A stretch of DNA of 64,000 nt from an uncultured Litoreibacter sp. (GCA_947492995.1 CANLOU010000002.1:1-64000), one strand, 5' to 3'. Counted from the stretch's first letter, positions 35,335-43,787 are shown. Made by a program: numbers and translations. Notes: generated by a model not told the origin, from the sequence alone.

Positions 35335-36713
35335 GACCCGACCTTATAGGGCAAGGTTGCGCGCAGGTTGTGATCGACGCTGAGCTTGCTTTCGAGCGGC
35401 GGGACGGAGCGTTGGTGGCAATTGACCCGTTCGCATATGCGGCATGAAATGCCGATGGGCTCGAAGGCCTGCCCTTTGGCGGGCAATAGATCGTCGGCGT
35501 AGATCAGTGCGTCCGCATGGCTAATTTCGCAGCCCAGCCCGATCGCGTAGCGGCGCGTGGGGGCCGAAAAGCTGCCGCCCGCTTTGGAGACGTCGCGGGC
35601 GAGGGAGATGTACTGCACCCCGTCGGGGGTTTCGGCGAGTTGGCGCAGGAACCGGCCCGGTGTCTCGAACGCCTGATGCACGTTCCAAAGCGGGCAGGCC
35701 CCGCCGAAGCGGGCGAATTGCAGCCGCGTGGCGGAGTGACGTTTGGTGATGGTACCGGCCTGATCCACGCGCACAAAGAAGAACGGGATGCCCTTGGCGC
35801 CGGGGCGTTGCAGGGTGGACAGCCGGTGGGCGACTTGCTCAATCGACGCGCCGAAGCGGTCGGCCAGCTGTTCCAGGTCGTGGCGGGTTTCGCCAGCGGC
35901 TTTGAGGAACTTGGTGTAGGGCAGCAGGGCCGCGCCCGCGAAATAATTGGCGAGGCCAATTTTGGCGATTTGACGAGCGGCTTCCGATTGGAAGCGGGCC
36001 AGATCCAGCGTGGCCTCCAACAGGTCGTCATGGGCGACCAGCGCGACCTGATGCAGCACCTGAAACCGCTGCGTGGGGGCGGTGGCGCGCGACGACAGGG
36101 TCAGCGTCAGGCTGGGATTGTCGAAGCGGCGCAGATGTGGCGTGTCGGCGAAGAGCAGGTCGAATTTGAGGCCATCGGCGCGCAGGATGTCGCCTGACAG
36201 GGAGGCCGCGAAATGCTCGGCGGCGCGGTCGACGGCGTCGATGTAGTTGTCGCAATAATGGAAGAAGTCGCGGACTTCTTCCCACGGGCTGGCTTGCAGG
36301 GTGGTGCCCTCGCGGCCAAGTGCCTCGTCGAGGGAGGCGAGGCGTTCGTGGGTTTGCCGGTAGGCGCGGTGCAGTTGCAGGAAGGCATGCGCCAACCCCG
36401 GCGCGTTTGACGCGGCCAGTTGCAGGTCGGGCAGGGGTGGGGTGTTGCCGTCGAAAACGGGGTCCGTCAGGGCCTCGCGCATGTCGGCGACCATGCGTTC
36501 GGCGTCGCCTGCGCGCAGCTCGGTGATGTCGAAGCCGAATTCTTGCGCCATCGACAAGACGACCGTGGTGGACACGGGGCGGTGGTTGTTTTCCATCTGG
36601 TTGAGGTAGGGCAGCGACACGCCAAGCTGAGCCGCGAAGGCTTTTTGGGTCAGGCCCTGCCTGGTGCGTAGCGCGCGCAGCTTGACGCCTGCATAAAGCT
36701 TTTGGGATGCCAT
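35331..36713 (-). CDS. pccR: Short-chain fatty acyl-CoA regulator PccR
   Basis: 460 residues from ATG 36713 (MASQKLYAGVKLRALR). The N-terminus is an XRE helix-turn-helix (about residues 8-62: LTQKAFAAQLGVSLPYLNQM), followed by an ImmA/IrrE-like middle region and a C-terminal cysteine cluster CRICERVNCHQR typical of RamB/ScfR-type regulators. In Rhodobacter sphaeroides the related PccR controls propionyl-CoA carboxylase. The position next to pccB, with TTTGCAAA-like sites before its own start and before pccB, supports the same role and self-control. The coupled hydrolase gene lies downstream. Confidence 0.85.
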   Translation of the reverse strand: MASQKLYAGVKLRALRTRQGLTQKAFAAQLGVSLPYLNQMENNHRPVSTTVVLSMAQEFGFDITELRAGDAERMVADMREALTDPVFDGNTPPLPDLQLAASNAPGLAHAFLQLHRAYRQTHERLASLDEALGREGTTLQASPWEEVRDFFHYCDNYIDAVDRAAEHFAASLSGDILRADGLKFDLLFADTPHLRRFDNPSLTLTLSSRATAPTQRFQVLHQVALVAHDDLLEATLDLARFQSEAARQIAKIGLANYFAGAALLPYTKFLKAAGETRHDLEQLADRFGASIEQVAHRLSTLQRPGAKGIPFFFVRVDQAGTITKRHSATRLQFARFGGACPLWNVHQAFETPGRFLRQLAETPDGVQYISLARDVSKAGGSFSAPTRRYAIGLGCEISHADALIYADDLLPAKGQAFEPIGISCRICERVNCHQRSVPPLESKLSVDHNLRATLPYKVGS

Positions 36714-36735
36714 GATGGTGCCTTCGGTCAGTGAC

Positions 36736-36786
36736 TTTGCAAGTTTGCTAAACGCCATCTACCACTTTGCAAACTGGTGTTGCAAA
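36736..36786. promoter_or_regulatory. Tandem TTTGCAAA-like sites upstream of pccR
   Basis: TTTGCAAG (36736-36743) is followed at once by TTTGCTAA (36744-36751), an eight-base period. Nearby TTTGCAAA (36766-36773), six bases, then TTGCAAA (36780-36786). The group lies 23-73 bases upstream of the pccR start and next to the MFS gene's stop. The sites fit self-regulation by PccR, whose reported target in R. sphaeroides is built on TTTGCAAA (from memory). Confidence 0.68.
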
Positions 36787-36794
36787 TTTTCGCG

Positions 36795-38012
36795 TCAGGC
36801 GGTCGCAACCGCCTTGTTGCGCCGCAGCACATAGGTGATCGAGACCAGACACATCAGTGAGCTGACCAACATGATCCATTGCAGCGGCAAGCTGCCGCCG
36901 CCCAGTTGCAGCAAAGCGCCTGCCAGCGCCGACAGGGCCGCGCCGCCGCCGATCATGATGGCACTACCAACGCCCGATGCGGTCCCCGCCAGATGCGGGC
37001 GAACGGACAGAAGGCCGGCGGTGGCGTTTGGCAGGACCAGCCCGTTGCCCAAGCCCACAAAGGTGCAAAAGCCGAAGAACCAAGCGGCGCTGCCATACCC
37101 GCTGAGCGTTATGGCCAGCGACAGACCCATTCCGGTGGCCAGAATGATGCCGCCCACGACAATCATCCGGTTGACGCCCGCCCGCACCGACAGGCGGGCC
37201 GACAGGTAGTTGCCGACGAAATAGCCAATTGCGGGCACGCCGAAGAACATGCCCACATAGGAGGAGGGCATATTGTAGACCTCTGTGGCCACGTAGGGCG
37301 CGCCGCCGAGAAAGGCGAAGAAGGTGCCGGATGAAAAGGCCGCGGCCAAGGCGTAGCCCCAGAAACGGCGGGAGGTGAAAAGCTCGGGGTATTCGGCAAG
37401 CTGCGCTTTGAAGCTCATGCCGCCGGAGCGGTTTGTCTCCCCCTGATCGCGCAGGCACAGGAGCCATAGGCCCGCGCCGAACGCGCCGAGAAACAGGAAG
37501 GTGGAGCGCCAGCCGAACGCCTCGTCCAGCAGGCCGCCAATGGCGGGCGCAAACATGGGGACCAGCGACATGCCCATCGTGACATAACCAATCATTGCCG
37601 CACTTTCCGCCTGCGGGACAATATCGCGCACGATGGCGCGGCTGAGCACCATGGAGACAGCGACAACGGCCTGTATCATCCTGAAAAAGAGGAACATCTC
37701 GGCGCTGGTGGAGAGCATGCAGCCGATGGTTGCCAGCACAAAGATTGCCAGCGCCACCAAGATTACGGGCCTGCGCCCGTATTTGTCCGAGATCGGGCCA
37801 ACAAACAGCTGAACGAAGGCGGTGCAGGCCAAGTAGGCGGAAACCGACAGCTGCATGATGGCGTATGACGTGTCGAATTCCTTGGCCATGGCCGGAAGCG
37901 AGGGCAGGAAGACGCTCATGCTCATCGCCGACACGCCTGCCAGCAGGACCAATGTGAAAATATGCGGCGGTGTGGTGCGGTCGAGAAATCTGACCGTCGG
38001 CTTTTGCGTCAT
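36795..38012 (-). CDS. Bcr/CflA-type MFS exporter
   Basis: 405 residues, twelve helices. The N-terminus VRFLDRTTPPHIFTLVLLAG and the sequence VFLPSLPAMAKEFDTS are family-like; motif A reads GPISDKYGRRPVIL, and the first half has QAVVAVSMVLSRAIVRDIV. Bcr/CflA transporters export drugs or small metabolites by proton antiport. It lies between pccR and pccB in the same direction as pccR, with TTTGCAAA-like pairs on both sides, so it may belong to the PccR regulon; that link is inference. Confidence 0.9.
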   Translation of the reverse strand: MTQKPTVRFLDRTTPPHIFTLVLLAGVSAMSMSVFLPSLPAMAKEFDTSYAIMQLSVSAYLACTAFVQLFVGPISDKYGRRPVILVALAIFVLATIGCMLSTSAEMFLFFRMIQAVVAVSMVLSRAIVRDIVPQAESAAMIGYVTMGMSLVPMFAPAIGGLLDEAFGWRSTFLFLGAFGAGLWLLCLRDQGETNRSGGMSFKAQLAEYPELFTSRRFWGYALAAAFSSGTFFAFLGGAPYVATEVYNMPSSYVGMFFGVPAIGYFVGNYLSARLSVRAGVNRMIVVGGIILATGMGLSLAITLSGYGSAAWFFGFCTFVGLGNGLVLPNATAGLLSVRPHLAGTASGVGSAIMIGGGAALSALAGALLQLGGGSLPLQWIMLVSSLMCLVSITYVLRRNKAVATA

Positions 38013-38080
38013 GGGTCTGGTTTACGCCGATCTGGCAGATTGTCCATGGGCCGCGCTGCACATGGGATGTGCGGTCGGAG

Positions 38081-38136
38081 TTTGCAGATTTGCAATTTGA
38101 CGCGGCGGCCTCGCGAAAACTTTGCAAATTTGCTGG
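38081..38136. promoter_or_regulatory. Tandem TTTGCAAA-like sites between MFS gene and pccB
   Basis: TTTGCAGA (38081-38088) joins TTTGCAAT (38089-38096), and TTTGCAAA (38121-38128) joins TTTGCTGG (38129-38136). Within each pair the period is eight bases; the two pairs are 40 bases apart from start to start, five eight-base units. They lie in the divergent region between the MFS start (38012) and pccB start (38200). Control of pccB by PccR is the likely role. Confidence 0.72.
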
Positions 38137-38199
38137 TTTCCCCTTTGTTGCGCTGCAGCAAAACGGTAGGTTGCCTCAAATTCGAACAAGGGTGGTGAC

Positions 38200-39732
38200 A
38201 TGAAAGACATTCTCTCGGAGCTTGAGCAAAGGCGTGACGTGGCCCGCAAGGGCGGCGGCCAGCGCCGGATTGATGCGCAGCATGGCAAAGGCAAGCTGAC
38301 CGCGCGCGAACGGATCGAGCTGCTGCTGGACGAAGGGTCTTTCGAGGAATTCGACATGTTCGTGGCGCATCGCTGCACCGAGTTCGGCATGGAAGCGGAA
38401 CGGCCAGCGGGCGACGGCGTGGTGACCGGCTGGGGCACCATCAACGGACGCATGGTCTATGTTTTCTCGCAGGACTTTACGGTGTTTGGCGGCTCGCTGT
38501 CGGAGACCCATGCGCAGAAGATTTGCAAGATTCAGGACATGGCGATGCAAAACGGCGCGCCGATCATCGGGATCAACGACAGCGGCGGGGCGCGGATTCA
38601 AGAAGGGGTGGCCTCGCTGGCGGGCTACGCCGAGGTGTTCCAACGCAACATCATGGCCTCTGGCGTGGTGCCGCAGATTTCAGTGATTATGGGCCCGTGC
38701 GCGGGCGGGGCGGTCTATTCACCGGCGATGACGGATTTCATCTTTATGGTGAAAGACACCTCCTACATGTTTGTCACCGGGCCGGACGTGGTGAAGACCG
38801 TGACCAACGAGGTCGTCACCGCCGAGGAGCTGGGCGGCGCGTCCACCCACACCAAGAAATCATCTGTGGCCGATGGCGCGTTTGAAAATGACGTGGAGGC
38901 GCTGGCCGAAGTGCGTCGCCTTGTTGATTTTCTGCCGCTGCACAACCGTGAGAAGCCGCCGGTGCGGCCCTTCTTTGACGATGTGGCCCGCGAAGAAGCG
39001 TCGTTGGACACGTTGATCCCCGACAACCCCAACACGCCCTATGACATGAAAGAGCTGATCCACAAGCTGGCGGATGAGGGCGATTTCTTCGAGATACAGG
39101 AAGATTTTGCCAAGAACATCCTGACCGGCTTTATGCGCCTTGAGGGCCAAACCGTGGGCGTGGTGGCCAACCAGCCGATGGTGCTGGCGGGCTGTCTGGA
39201 CATTGACAGCTCGCGCAAGGCCGCGCGGTTTGTGCGCTTCTGCGACGCGTTTGAAATCCCGATCCTGACGCTGGTGGATGTGCCGGGCTTCCTGCCGGGG
39301 ACGTCTCAGGAATATGGCGGGGTGATTAAGCACGGCGCGAAATTGCTGTTCGCCTATGGCGAGGCGACGGTGCCGAAGGTGACCGTGATTACCCGCAAAG
39401 CTTACGGCGGCGCCTATGACGTGATGGCGTCCAAACACCTGCGCGGCGACTTCAACTACGCATGGCCCACGGCGGAAATTGCCGTCATGGGGGCCAAGGG
39501 AGCGGTAGAGATCCTGTACCGCTCGGAACTGGGGGACGCCGACAAGATTGCAGACCGTGTGGCCGATTACGAGGACCGCTTTGCCAACCCGTTTGTGGCG
39601 GCTGAGAAGGGCTTCATCGACGAGGTGATTATGCCCCATTCGACCCGCCGCCGGGTGTCGCGCGCCTTTGCGTCCTTGCGGGGCAAGAGCCTGAAGAACC
39701 CGTGGAAGAAGCACGACAACATCCCGCTTTGA
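38200..39732 (+). CDS. pccB: Propionyl-CoA carboxylase beta subunit PccB
   Basis: 510 residues, the family length. It is the carboxyltransferase subunit that moves CO2 from biotin to propionyl-CoA, giving methylmalonyl-CoA. Marks are [32 protein letters not shown], the acyl-CoA oxyanion region [33 protein letters not shown], and in the second half [16 protein letters not shown] and [13 protein letters not shown]. Its promoter region carries tandem TTTGCAAA-like sites, and a single TTTGCAAAA lies just after its stop (39739-39747). The alpha subunit is encoded 4.2 kb downstream, in the same direction, with an insert of small genes between. Confidence 0.95.
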   Translation: MKDILSELEQRRDVARKGGGQRRIDAQHGKGKLTARERIELLLDEGSFEEFDMFVAHRCTEFGMEAERPAGDGVVTGWGTINGRMVYVFSQDFTVFGGSLSETHAQKICKIQDMAMQNGAPIIGINDSGGARIQEGVASLAGYAEVFQRNIMASGVVPQISVIMGPCAGGAVYSPAMTDFIFMVKDTSYMFVTGPDVVKTVTNEVVTAEELGGASTHTKKSSVADGAFENDVEALAEVRRLVDFLPLHNREKPPVRPFFDDVAREEASLDTLIPDNPNTPYDMKELIHKLADEGDFFEIQEDFAKNILTGFMRLEGQTVGVVANQPMVLAGCLDIDSSRKAARFVRFCDAFEIPILTLVDVPGFLPGTSQEYGGVIKHGAKLLFAYGEATVPKVTVITRKAYGGAYDVMASKHLRGDFNYAWPTAEIAVMGAKGAVEILYRSELGDADKIADRVADYEDRFANPFVAAEKGFIDEVIMPHSTRRRVSRAFASLRGKSLKNPWKKHDNIPL

Positions 39733-39796
39733 GGGGCGTTTGCAAAATGCGTGCCTCATATGAGGGCCGCAGCAACAGGATTTGCGGATGCGGGAT

Positions 39797-39820
39797 TTGA
39801 GTATTTTTGACCAAATGGAG
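39797..39820 (+). repeat. Tail of the dispersed intergenic element, copy F
   Basis: TTGAGTATTTTTGACC followed by AAATGGAG matches the tails of the other copies. The region upstream (39733-39796) has no long GC-rich hairpin. It lies in the gap between pccB and the next gene. Confidence 0.5.
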
Positions 39821-39878
39821 AGTGGACGTTGAGCGCAATTGGCAAAGCTGACCTTTCCGAGCCGCGGGGCGTGGCCTG

Positions 39879-40709
39879 ATGGCGCGGGATAAGGGGGAAA
39901 CCGTATTGGCGCTGGTGGCGGCCTTGGTCGTGGTGGCGGCGCTGGCGGCGGCGATTGCGTGGCAGGGCGGTCTGCTGTGGGACAAAGGGCAGGACGGCCC
40001 GGAGGTCACCGCCTTTGGCCAGATCTGGCAGACCACCTATTTTGAGGGCGAGGGCGACCACAACACCTACGCCATCTGGACCCATCTGGAGGCCCCCGAG
40101 GGCACCGACCTGAGCGCGTTGCCGATGGACGGCGCGATGTGGGCGTCGCTTTGCGAGGCCGTGCTGGCGCAGGCGGCGGCGTTTGTGCCGGAGGGTGTTG
40201 ACCCGCGGGGCATGGACCATGTCGACCTGAACCTTGTGGTGGGCGGGCAGAAGGCCCTGATCCATGACATCACCGTCCTTATCAGCGACGGCGCCTGCAT
40301 TGAGCGGTTCTATTTCGAACGGCTGGAGGCGGGGGAGGAGATTTTCTCCGCCCATTCGGTGGACGACCATGTGGCCGCGCTGATCTATGCGTGGGGGATG
40401 GAGCAGACGGGGCTGACCTACAAAAATTCCAACGGCGACCGGTCCATCGAGGTGGATTATGACGTGCTGTCCAGTTTTGGCCGCGACCCGCAGGAGGTCA
40501 ACCTGCTGGCGCTTTGCGTGCTGACGCTGGCCAACATCAACAAGGAGGTCAATCTGTATGTCCTCAAGATCAACCCGGCCAATTACCCGGTGATGAAGAT
40601 TTCGCTGGTGACCAAAAGCGGTGCCGGGCTGGTCTCGTTTTCGCGCGGGTACGGCTCGGGCACGATCACGCTGAAAGACGGCACCTGTCAGGCGGGCACC
40701 GATGTTTGA
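39879..40709 (+). CDS. Hypothetical protein with one N-terminal membrane helix
   Basis: 276 residues. The N-terminus has a helix (TVLALVAALVVVAALAAAIA) that anchors the rest outside or inside the membrane; charge before the helix (MARDKGE) suggests the C-terminal part is periplasmic. The body is acidic and strand-rich (IWQTTYFEGEGDHN, HVDLNLVVGGQ, VLISDGACIERFYFE) with no motif I can name. It is followed in the same direction by a methyltransferase and a DUF6497 gene, so the three may be one unit placed between pccB and pccA. Confidence 0.7.
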   Translation: MARDKGETVLALVAALVVVAALAAAIAWQGGLLWDKGQDGPEVTAFGQIWQTTYFEGEGDHNTYAIWTHLEAPEGTDLSALPMDGAMWASLCEAVLAQAAAFVPEGVDPRGMDHVDLNLVVGGQKALIHDITVLISDGACIERFYFERLEAGEEIFSAHSVDDHVAALIYAWGMEQTGLTYKNSNGDRSIEVDYDVLSSFGRDPQEVNLLALCVLTLANINKEVNLYVLKINPANYPVMKISLVTKSGAGLVSFSRGYGSGTITLKDGTCQAGTDV

Positions 40710-40829
40710 TGCGGGCAACAGGGGCGGCGTTGAGGGGCGGGAGCGATACTCTCCCCGCGACAATGGGGGACGGGTTCGGGTAGTTTGCCCCAAAAGCAAA
40801 ACGCCAACGCCTGAGAGGACGAGCACACC

Positions 40830-41597
40830 ATGAGCGTAACCAACCCCCTGAACAAGGCCGAGATTGACGCCGCCGCGATGAAAGCCGTGGAGGACATGGA
40901 CATTTCCATGTTTTCAAACGGCGACGTGGTGAACATGATTTTGCAACGCGCGCAGATCATTTTTGACGTGGAGCGCGGCGGGCAGCTGATCCGCGCCTGG
41001 TCGGATGGCGACCCGCAGCCGTTGGTCGATGTCGCGGAGGCAAGGCCAGAGCTGCTGATCCGGCGCACCTTGGCGGCCATCTACCAAGAATATCAGGCGC
41101 TCCTGCCGACGCTGCGCGCCATCGACCCCGAGCGCATTGCCGACATTGGCTGCGGCTACGGCTTTTTCGACGTCTTCGCCGCCCGCGAGCTGGGCTGCGA
41201 CATTGTGCTGATCGACATCGAGGAAAACGAGAACCGCCATTTTGGCTACCGCATGTCCGGGTCCGCCTATTCCAACCTTGGGGTGGCCAAAGACTTCGCG
41301 CTGGCCAACGGGGTGAAGAAAAAGGCGGTGACGGTTATCAACCCCAAAACGCAGGATTTGGGCAAGGTGAAGCCCGTGGATCTGGCGGTCAGCTTCATGT
41401 CCTGCGGCTTCCACTATCCGGTCAACACCTACATGGACTACTTCCGCGACAGCGTGACCGCCGACGGCCAGCTGATTATCGACCTGCGCGCCGCGCGCGA
41501 GGAAGAGCAGACCCGCACCCTGTCCGAACTTGGACAGGTCGACGTGCTGTGGTCCCGCGACGCGTTGGTCTGCGTCAACGTCAAGAAGGGTGGCTGA
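40830..41597 (+). CDS. SAM-dependent methyltransferase-like protein
   Basis: 255 residues. After an N-terminal helical region comes a class I methyltransferase core: motif I IADIGCGYGFFD, then VLIDIEENENRHFG, where the acidic residue would bind the ribose, and DLAVSFMSCGFHYP and ADGQLIIDLRAAREEE. The acceptor is unknown. The start has the sequence GAGAGGACGAGC upstream. The next gene (DUF6497) starts four bases after its stop, so the two are cotranscribed. Confidence 0.83.
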   Translation: MSVTNPLNKAEIDAAAMKAVEDMDISMFSNGDVVNMILQRAQIIFDVERGGQLIRAWSDGDPQPLVDVAEARPELLIRRTLAAIYQEYQALLPTLRAIDPERIADIGCGYGFFDVFAARELGCDIVLIDIEENENRHFGYRMSGSAYSNLGVAKDFALANGVKKKAVTVINPKTQDLGKVKPVDLAVSFMSCGFHYPVNTYMDYFRDSVTADGQLIIDLRAAREEEQTRTLSELGQVDVLWSRDALVCVNVKKGG

Positions 41598-41601
41598 TGC
41601 G

Positions 41602-42054
41602 ATGATCGCCGCCTTCGGCATATGGGCCACGGTCTGCGCGGTCACAGGTTTGGGCTGCGAGGAGGAGGTCGTGCTGGCACCTTTGCCCGAACCCGTCGCG
41701 CTGGAAACGGCTGCTGACGGCACCATCGCCCTGCCATCTGGCCTTGTGGTGCGCCTGCACGAGACGCGGCTGGAGCCCGTGGGCGCGCCGACCGGGGGCG
41801 TGAATGCGGTGCGGCTGCGCTACGTCTCGGCGCAGCTTGGAACGGAATTCAGTTTTGACGAGGTGGAGGGCGATTTTACGCATCTGTGCGGCACCTTTGG
41901 GCTGCTGACTCGCGCCCGATCCGCCCCCAATGCGGAGCAGGTCATCATCTCTATGGCCTCGGCGCCCACCGCATTTGGCGAATCTGCGCCGAATGTCGTG
42001 CAATACTTCGATTCATTTTCCGTGCAGGATGACACCTGCATCTGGGAGGAATAA
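41602..42054 (+). CDS. DUF6497-family exported protein
   Basis: 150 residues from ATG 41602. A hydrophobic N-terminus (MIAAFGIWATVCAVTGLGC) could be a signal or lipid-anchor sequence (the Cys at the end is a weak lipobox). The mature part shows the DUF6497 pattern: ALPSGLVVRLHETRLE, VNAVRLRYVSAQLG, HLCGTF, EQVIISM and a C-terminal NVVQYFDSFSVQDDTCIWE. The two cysteines in the C-terminal half probably pair. The family is largely confined to Rhodobacteraceae, as far as I know; its function is unknown. Confidence 0.75.
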   Translation: MIAAFGIWATVCAVTGLGCEEEVVLAPLPEPVALETAADGTIALPSGLVVRLHETRLEPVGAPTGGVNAVRLRYVSAQLGTEFSFDEVEGDFTHLCGTFGLLTRARSAPNAEQVIISMASAPTAFGESAPNVVQYFDSFSVQDDTCIWEE

Positions 42055-42271
42055 TGCCAGAACCCCTATATATTGCTGGTTTTGGCCAATATAGGCGCAA
42101 AATTGATGCAAACGTGACACATCGTGTTTTCTGCAACGCTGCCCAGTATTTTTTCTCAACGAAAACAGATAACTTGCATCAAGGTCGCATTTCTGTGACC
42201 CATACAGCGTGTGTCGATGATCCCTGGGGTGACTCGGGGCCGTTGACGTATGAACTTAATAGGAGACAGAC

Positions 42272-42403
42272 ATGTCCAAGAGCATCAAAGCTATCGTTGC
42301 CCTCGGCTTCGTTGCAATCGTCGCAGCATGCGGCGGCCAGCAAGAAGAAGAAGTGGTTATTGTTGAGCCAGTGGTCGAAGAGCCCACATTCAACAAGTTC
42401 TAA
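42272..42403 (+). CDS. Very small lipoprotein (43 aa)
   Basis: A 43-residue reading, too short to stand out, but with AGGAG six bases before its ATG and a clean lipobox (VAIVAAC). It starts MSKSIKAIVALGFVAIVAAC, and the mature part is a short acidic peptide: GGQQEEEVVIVEPVVEEPTF. It would be an outer- or inner-membrane lipoprotein. A strong hairpin follows the stop. Similar tiny lipoproteins are annotated in roseobacters with varied names; the function is unknown. The 217 bases before it (42055-42271) hold no gene. Confidence 0.75.
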   Translation: MSKSIKAIVALGFVAIVAACGGQQEEEVVIVEPVVEEPTFNKF

Positions 42404-42410
42404 TACCTTT

Positions 42411-42438
42411 GCGGGGCGGCCTTTTTGGTTCGCCCCGC
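42411..42438 (+). terminator. Hairpin after the 43-aa lipoprotein gene
   Basis: GCGGGGCG (42411-42418) and CGCCCCGC (42431-42438) are perfect complements with a 12-base T-rich loop. There is no T-run after it, so it may be an RNA-stabilising end or a Rho-assisted stop. Confidence 0.55.
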
Positions 42439-42553
42439 AATACCTGCTCCGCTTCCGCGTTGAGCCTTTCCTGACATTCCCACAGACCGCTATTGGCCTT
42501 TTGAGTAAGGGTCTATTGCAATTGCCGCCCCTGTTTGGCCGGAGGGCGTCCCC

Positions 42554-42913
42554 ATGCTGAAACACCGTGGCTTCCCCGGACGACTGCCGGGCACCGATTT
42601 CCAATTCACCATCCGCCGCCCCAACAAGAAGGGCGTCACAGCGCTGATCGAACGTGAACGCTTTGCCGACCGCCGCCCGCCGGACCGCCGCGCGGATGAG
42701 GGGTTTATGTGGGCGCTGTGGACCCATTTTGGGGAGGAACCGTTCGAGCGGGGCAATTTGGACGCGGGTCGCCTTAGCTGGCTTTTCGGCCGCGAGGTGA
42801 TTCCCGCCGAGGACCCGTTTGATCCCGAGAGCTATGAGGCGTTGCTGCAAATTGATGAGCGCCGGGCGCGCGCGGCCTTTCCTGCCGCTTTTGACGGCAC
42901 TTACGGGGAGTGA
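42554..42913 (+). CDS. Hypothetical protein, 119 aa
   Basis: A basic N-terminus (MLKHRGFPGRLPGTDFQFTI) is followed by a highly charged segment (IERERFADRRPPDRRADEGF), then an aromatic stretch FMWALWTHFGEEPF and an acidic C-terminus. No signal peptide, membrane helix or cysteine is seen, so it is probably cytosolic. It is free-standing, 115 bases after the hairpin at 42411. I do not recognise the family. Confidence 0.6.
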   Translation: MLKHRGFPGRLPGTDFQFTIRRPNKKGVTALIERERFADRRPPDRRADEGFMWALWTHFGEEPFERGNLDAGRLSWLFGREVIPAEDPFDPESYEALLQIDERRARAAFPAAFDGTYGE

Positions 42914-43087
42914 TCGGCGTGTTTTTGCTTTCCCCAACGTCACATGGGCAGAAAACAGCCCAAAACGCCGCAGGCTTCGCACCGGGGTTTGCGGAGGCGC
43001 TTTCCCGTCGCATCGTGAATTTGCAAGTGTATCCCTCCAGCACAGAGACATGCTTGCGTGTACAAAACCGTTACCCTTCCCCTCTAA

Positions 43088-43121
43088 AGAGGTCTGCCCT
43101 TTCGGGCGGACCTCTTTTTTT
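43088..43121 (+). terminator. Strong intrinsic terminator
   Basis: AGAGGTCTGCCC (43088-43099) pairs with GGGCGGACCTCT (43104-43115) with one G-U pair and a four-base loop, and is followed by TTTTTT. It lies 174 bases after the 119-aa gene and before the first of two tandem lipoprotein genes. The length of the gap leaves room for a small RNA ending at this terminator. Confidence 0.88.
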
Positions 43122-43235
43122 GCGAAAACCGAGTGTGGCGGATTTCTGCCAGTTTTCAATATCTTGCAATTCCCCTGAATCTTTTTCTGACCGTTTGTGC
43201 TTACGTGCAAAAAAAACAAGAAGAGGAGAGCAGGA

Positions 43236-43436
43236 ATGCGGAAAACAATCATCAGTGTCGGGCTTATTGCCCTTATGGGAACGCTTGCAGCATGTGACAG
43301 CGACGCGGAACGCGGGTTGGCCGGTGCGGCTGGCGGCGCGGTCGTGGCCAAAGCCATCGACGGCGACGTGCTTACCGGCGCACTTATTGGCGGTGCCGCA
43401 GGCGTGTTCTGCGACGACGTGGGCGTCTGCCAGTAA
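43236..43436 (+). CDS. Glycine-rich small lipoprotein, copy 1
   Basis: 66 residues with AAGAGGAG and AGGA upstream of the ATG. The signal ends in a lipobox: ISVGLIALMGTLAAC. The mature part starts DSDAERGLAGAAGGAVVA and holds a glycine-zipper-like helix (GALIGGAAGV) between two cysteines near the end (FCDDVGVC). A second gene 150 bases downstream is a close paralogue of the same length. The glycine zipper recalls YmgG/OsmB-type surface lipoproteins; function unknown. Confidence 0.8.
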   Translation: MRKTIISVGLIALMGTLAACDSDAERGLAGAAGGAVVAKAIDGDVLTGALIGGAAGVFCDDVGVCQ

Positions 43437-43459
43437 CCAACGCCCAGCGACCAAATGGC

Positions 43460-43488
43460 GGGGTTTGGCCTACGGGCCATCCCCCTTT
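43460..43488 (+). terminator. Probable hairpin terminator between the two lipoproteins
   Basis: GGGG (43460-43463), a short mismatch, GGCC (43467-43470), loop, GGCC (43475-43478) and CCCC (43481-43484) form an imperfect stem, followed by CTTT. It sits just after copy 1 and would limit read-through into copy 2. Confidence 0.45.
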
Positions 43489-43586
43489 GCGGCAAGGCGC
43501 CGCCAGTTTTTGCGCTCACCGAACCGTGTCGGACCCAACGGGGCGGGCATGTGGTTTCCTTTGCATAATGCAAGAGGAGAGCAGAC

Positions 43587-43787
43587 ATGCGTAAACCATT
43601 CATCATACTCAGCTTTACCGGCCTTATGGGCACCGTTGCGGCCTGCGACTCGGACGCCGAACGCGGGCTTGTCGGTGCCGCAGGCGGCGCAGCCGTGGCC
43701 AGCGCCACGGGCGGCAGCGCCGTTGCGGGCGGCGTCATCGGCGGCGCGGCGGGCGTCTTCTGCGACGACGTGGGCATCTGTAAGTAA
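43587..43787 (+). CDS. Glycine-rich small lipoprotein, copy 2
   Basis: 66 residues, very close to copy 1: lipobox FTGLMGTVAAC, mature DSDAERGLVGAAGGAAVA, glycine-zipper GGVIGGAAGV and the same end FCDDVGICK. An AGAGGAGAGCAG site precedes the ATG. It arose by tandem duplication; the signal peptide and the short charged core are kept, whereas the middle (ASATGGSAVAG) has changed. A terminator-type hairpin follows, then pccA. Confidence 0.8.
   Translation: MRKPFIILSFTGLMGTVAACDSDAERGLVGAAGGAAVASATGGSAVAGGVIGGAAGVFCDDVGICK

Noticed and set aside
43021-43028. TTTGCAAG-like half-site before the strong terminator at 43088
   Set aside because: Single, without a tandem partner, and not close to a gene start.
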